DNA from: Bacteroidales bacterium
GTDB lineage: Bacteria > Bacteroidota > Bacteroidia > Bacteroidales > JAADJA01
NCBI GenBank assembly: GCA_030635465.1
Contig: DAOVYU010000068.1
Location: 1-6,474 of the forward strand
Direction of reading: 5' to 3'
Length of the DNA: 6,474 nt
The notes under the pieces were generated by a model. It saw nothing but the letters and a program-made list of their open reading frames with translations. It did not search any database and was not told where the DNA came from. Below are positions 6,191-6,474 of this stretch, one piece after another; position 1 is the stretch's first letter; each line of letters starts with the position of its first letter. The translations under genes and the position numbers were made by a program.

Positions 6191-6474
6191 TTAATCCATT
6201 AAAATGAGCTTGCCTGTTTTTTCAAAATGACCAATATTTAACCAATAGAAATAAATTCCGTTTTTTACTTTTATACCATTCTCATCTTCACCTTTCCAGA
6301 TAAAGCTATGTCGACCAGCCGAAAGTCTTTCATTGGTAAAAGCGTATACTTTTTGTCCACTAAAATTATATATCTCAAGGTTTACATTGGATATTTGCAG
6401 AAGTTCAATATCTATAGTCGTAAAACTGGTAAATGGATTTGGATAATTTGTTACAATAATTTCAGATTCATTCA
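6191..6474 (-). CDS. C-terminal end of a T9SS-secreted protein (type A sorting domain), cut by window edge
   Basis: Only the last 93 codons before the TAA at 6193-6191 are in the window; I translated them by hand. The visible part is almost entirely a T9SS type A C-terminal sorting domain with a FlgD-like Ig flavour: TNYPNPFTSFTTIDI near the start, VNLEIYNFSGQKVY in the middle, LSAGRHSFIWKGEDENG, then VKNGIYFYWL and a final KTGKLILMD. The motif order (YPNPF, Y-N-x-x-G-Q, G-x-Y, K-x-x-x) is typical of proteins exported across the outer membrane by T9SS. The function of the main body cannot be told from this tail. The sorting domain differs clearly in sequence from that of the propeller protein downstream, so the two genes are not a simple tandem duplication of their 3' ends. 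Confidence 0.88.
   Translation of the reverse strand, partial: NESEIIVTNYPNPFTSFTTIDIELLQISNVNLEIYNFSGQKVYAFTNERLSAGRHSFIWKGEDENGIKVKNGIYFYWLNIGHFEKTGKLILMD

Overview
The window looks like a Bacteroidota chromosome fragment. It is AT-rich, its genes mostly lack Shine-Dalgarno sequences, and two genes end in C-terminal type IX secretion (T9SS) sorting domains, a system confined to that phylum. Signal peptides ending in Ala-Gln and a typical lipobox lipoprotein fit the same picture. Nothing in the window allows a genus to be named.

Layout: every supported gene lies on the minus strand, so the window reads right to left. At the right edge (6191-6474) is the C-terminal tail of a secreted protein with a T9SS sorting domain. 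A 298-bp AT-rich intergenic region (5893-6190) follows, with one hairpin plus U-tract that may end the upstream transcript. Then comes a very tight six-gene run: a 942-residue secreted beta-propeller/PKD/T9SS protein (5892-3064), a 5-methylthioribose-1-phosphate isomerase MtnA (3064-2021), a class II aldolase-family enzyme (2021-1401), a small predicted outer-membrane beta-barrel (1399-815), an OB-fold-like lipoprotein (800-327), and the N-terminal two thirds or so of a DNA-3-methyladenine glycosylase I, Tag (325 to the left edge). Successive junctions are -1, -1, +1, +14 and +1 nt. The first two are TAATG stop-start overlaps and the third is TAG-T-TTG with a TTG start, so a single operon with translational coupling is likely.

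Function: MtnA plus the class II aldolase make a coherent pair for salvaging the methylthioribose part of 5'-methylthioadenosine, a by-product of S-adenosylmethionine use. The active-site pattern of the second enzyme fits an aldolase (DHAP-shunt type, Ald2-like) at least as well as the MtnB dehydratase, and no mtnC, mtnD, mtnK or mtnP is present in the window. The unexpected feature is that these cytosolic enzymes are translationally coupled to a large T9SS-secreted propeller protein upstream and followed by two envelope proteins and a DNA-alkylation repair enzyme. No mobile element, CRISPR array, tRNA or rRNA was seen.
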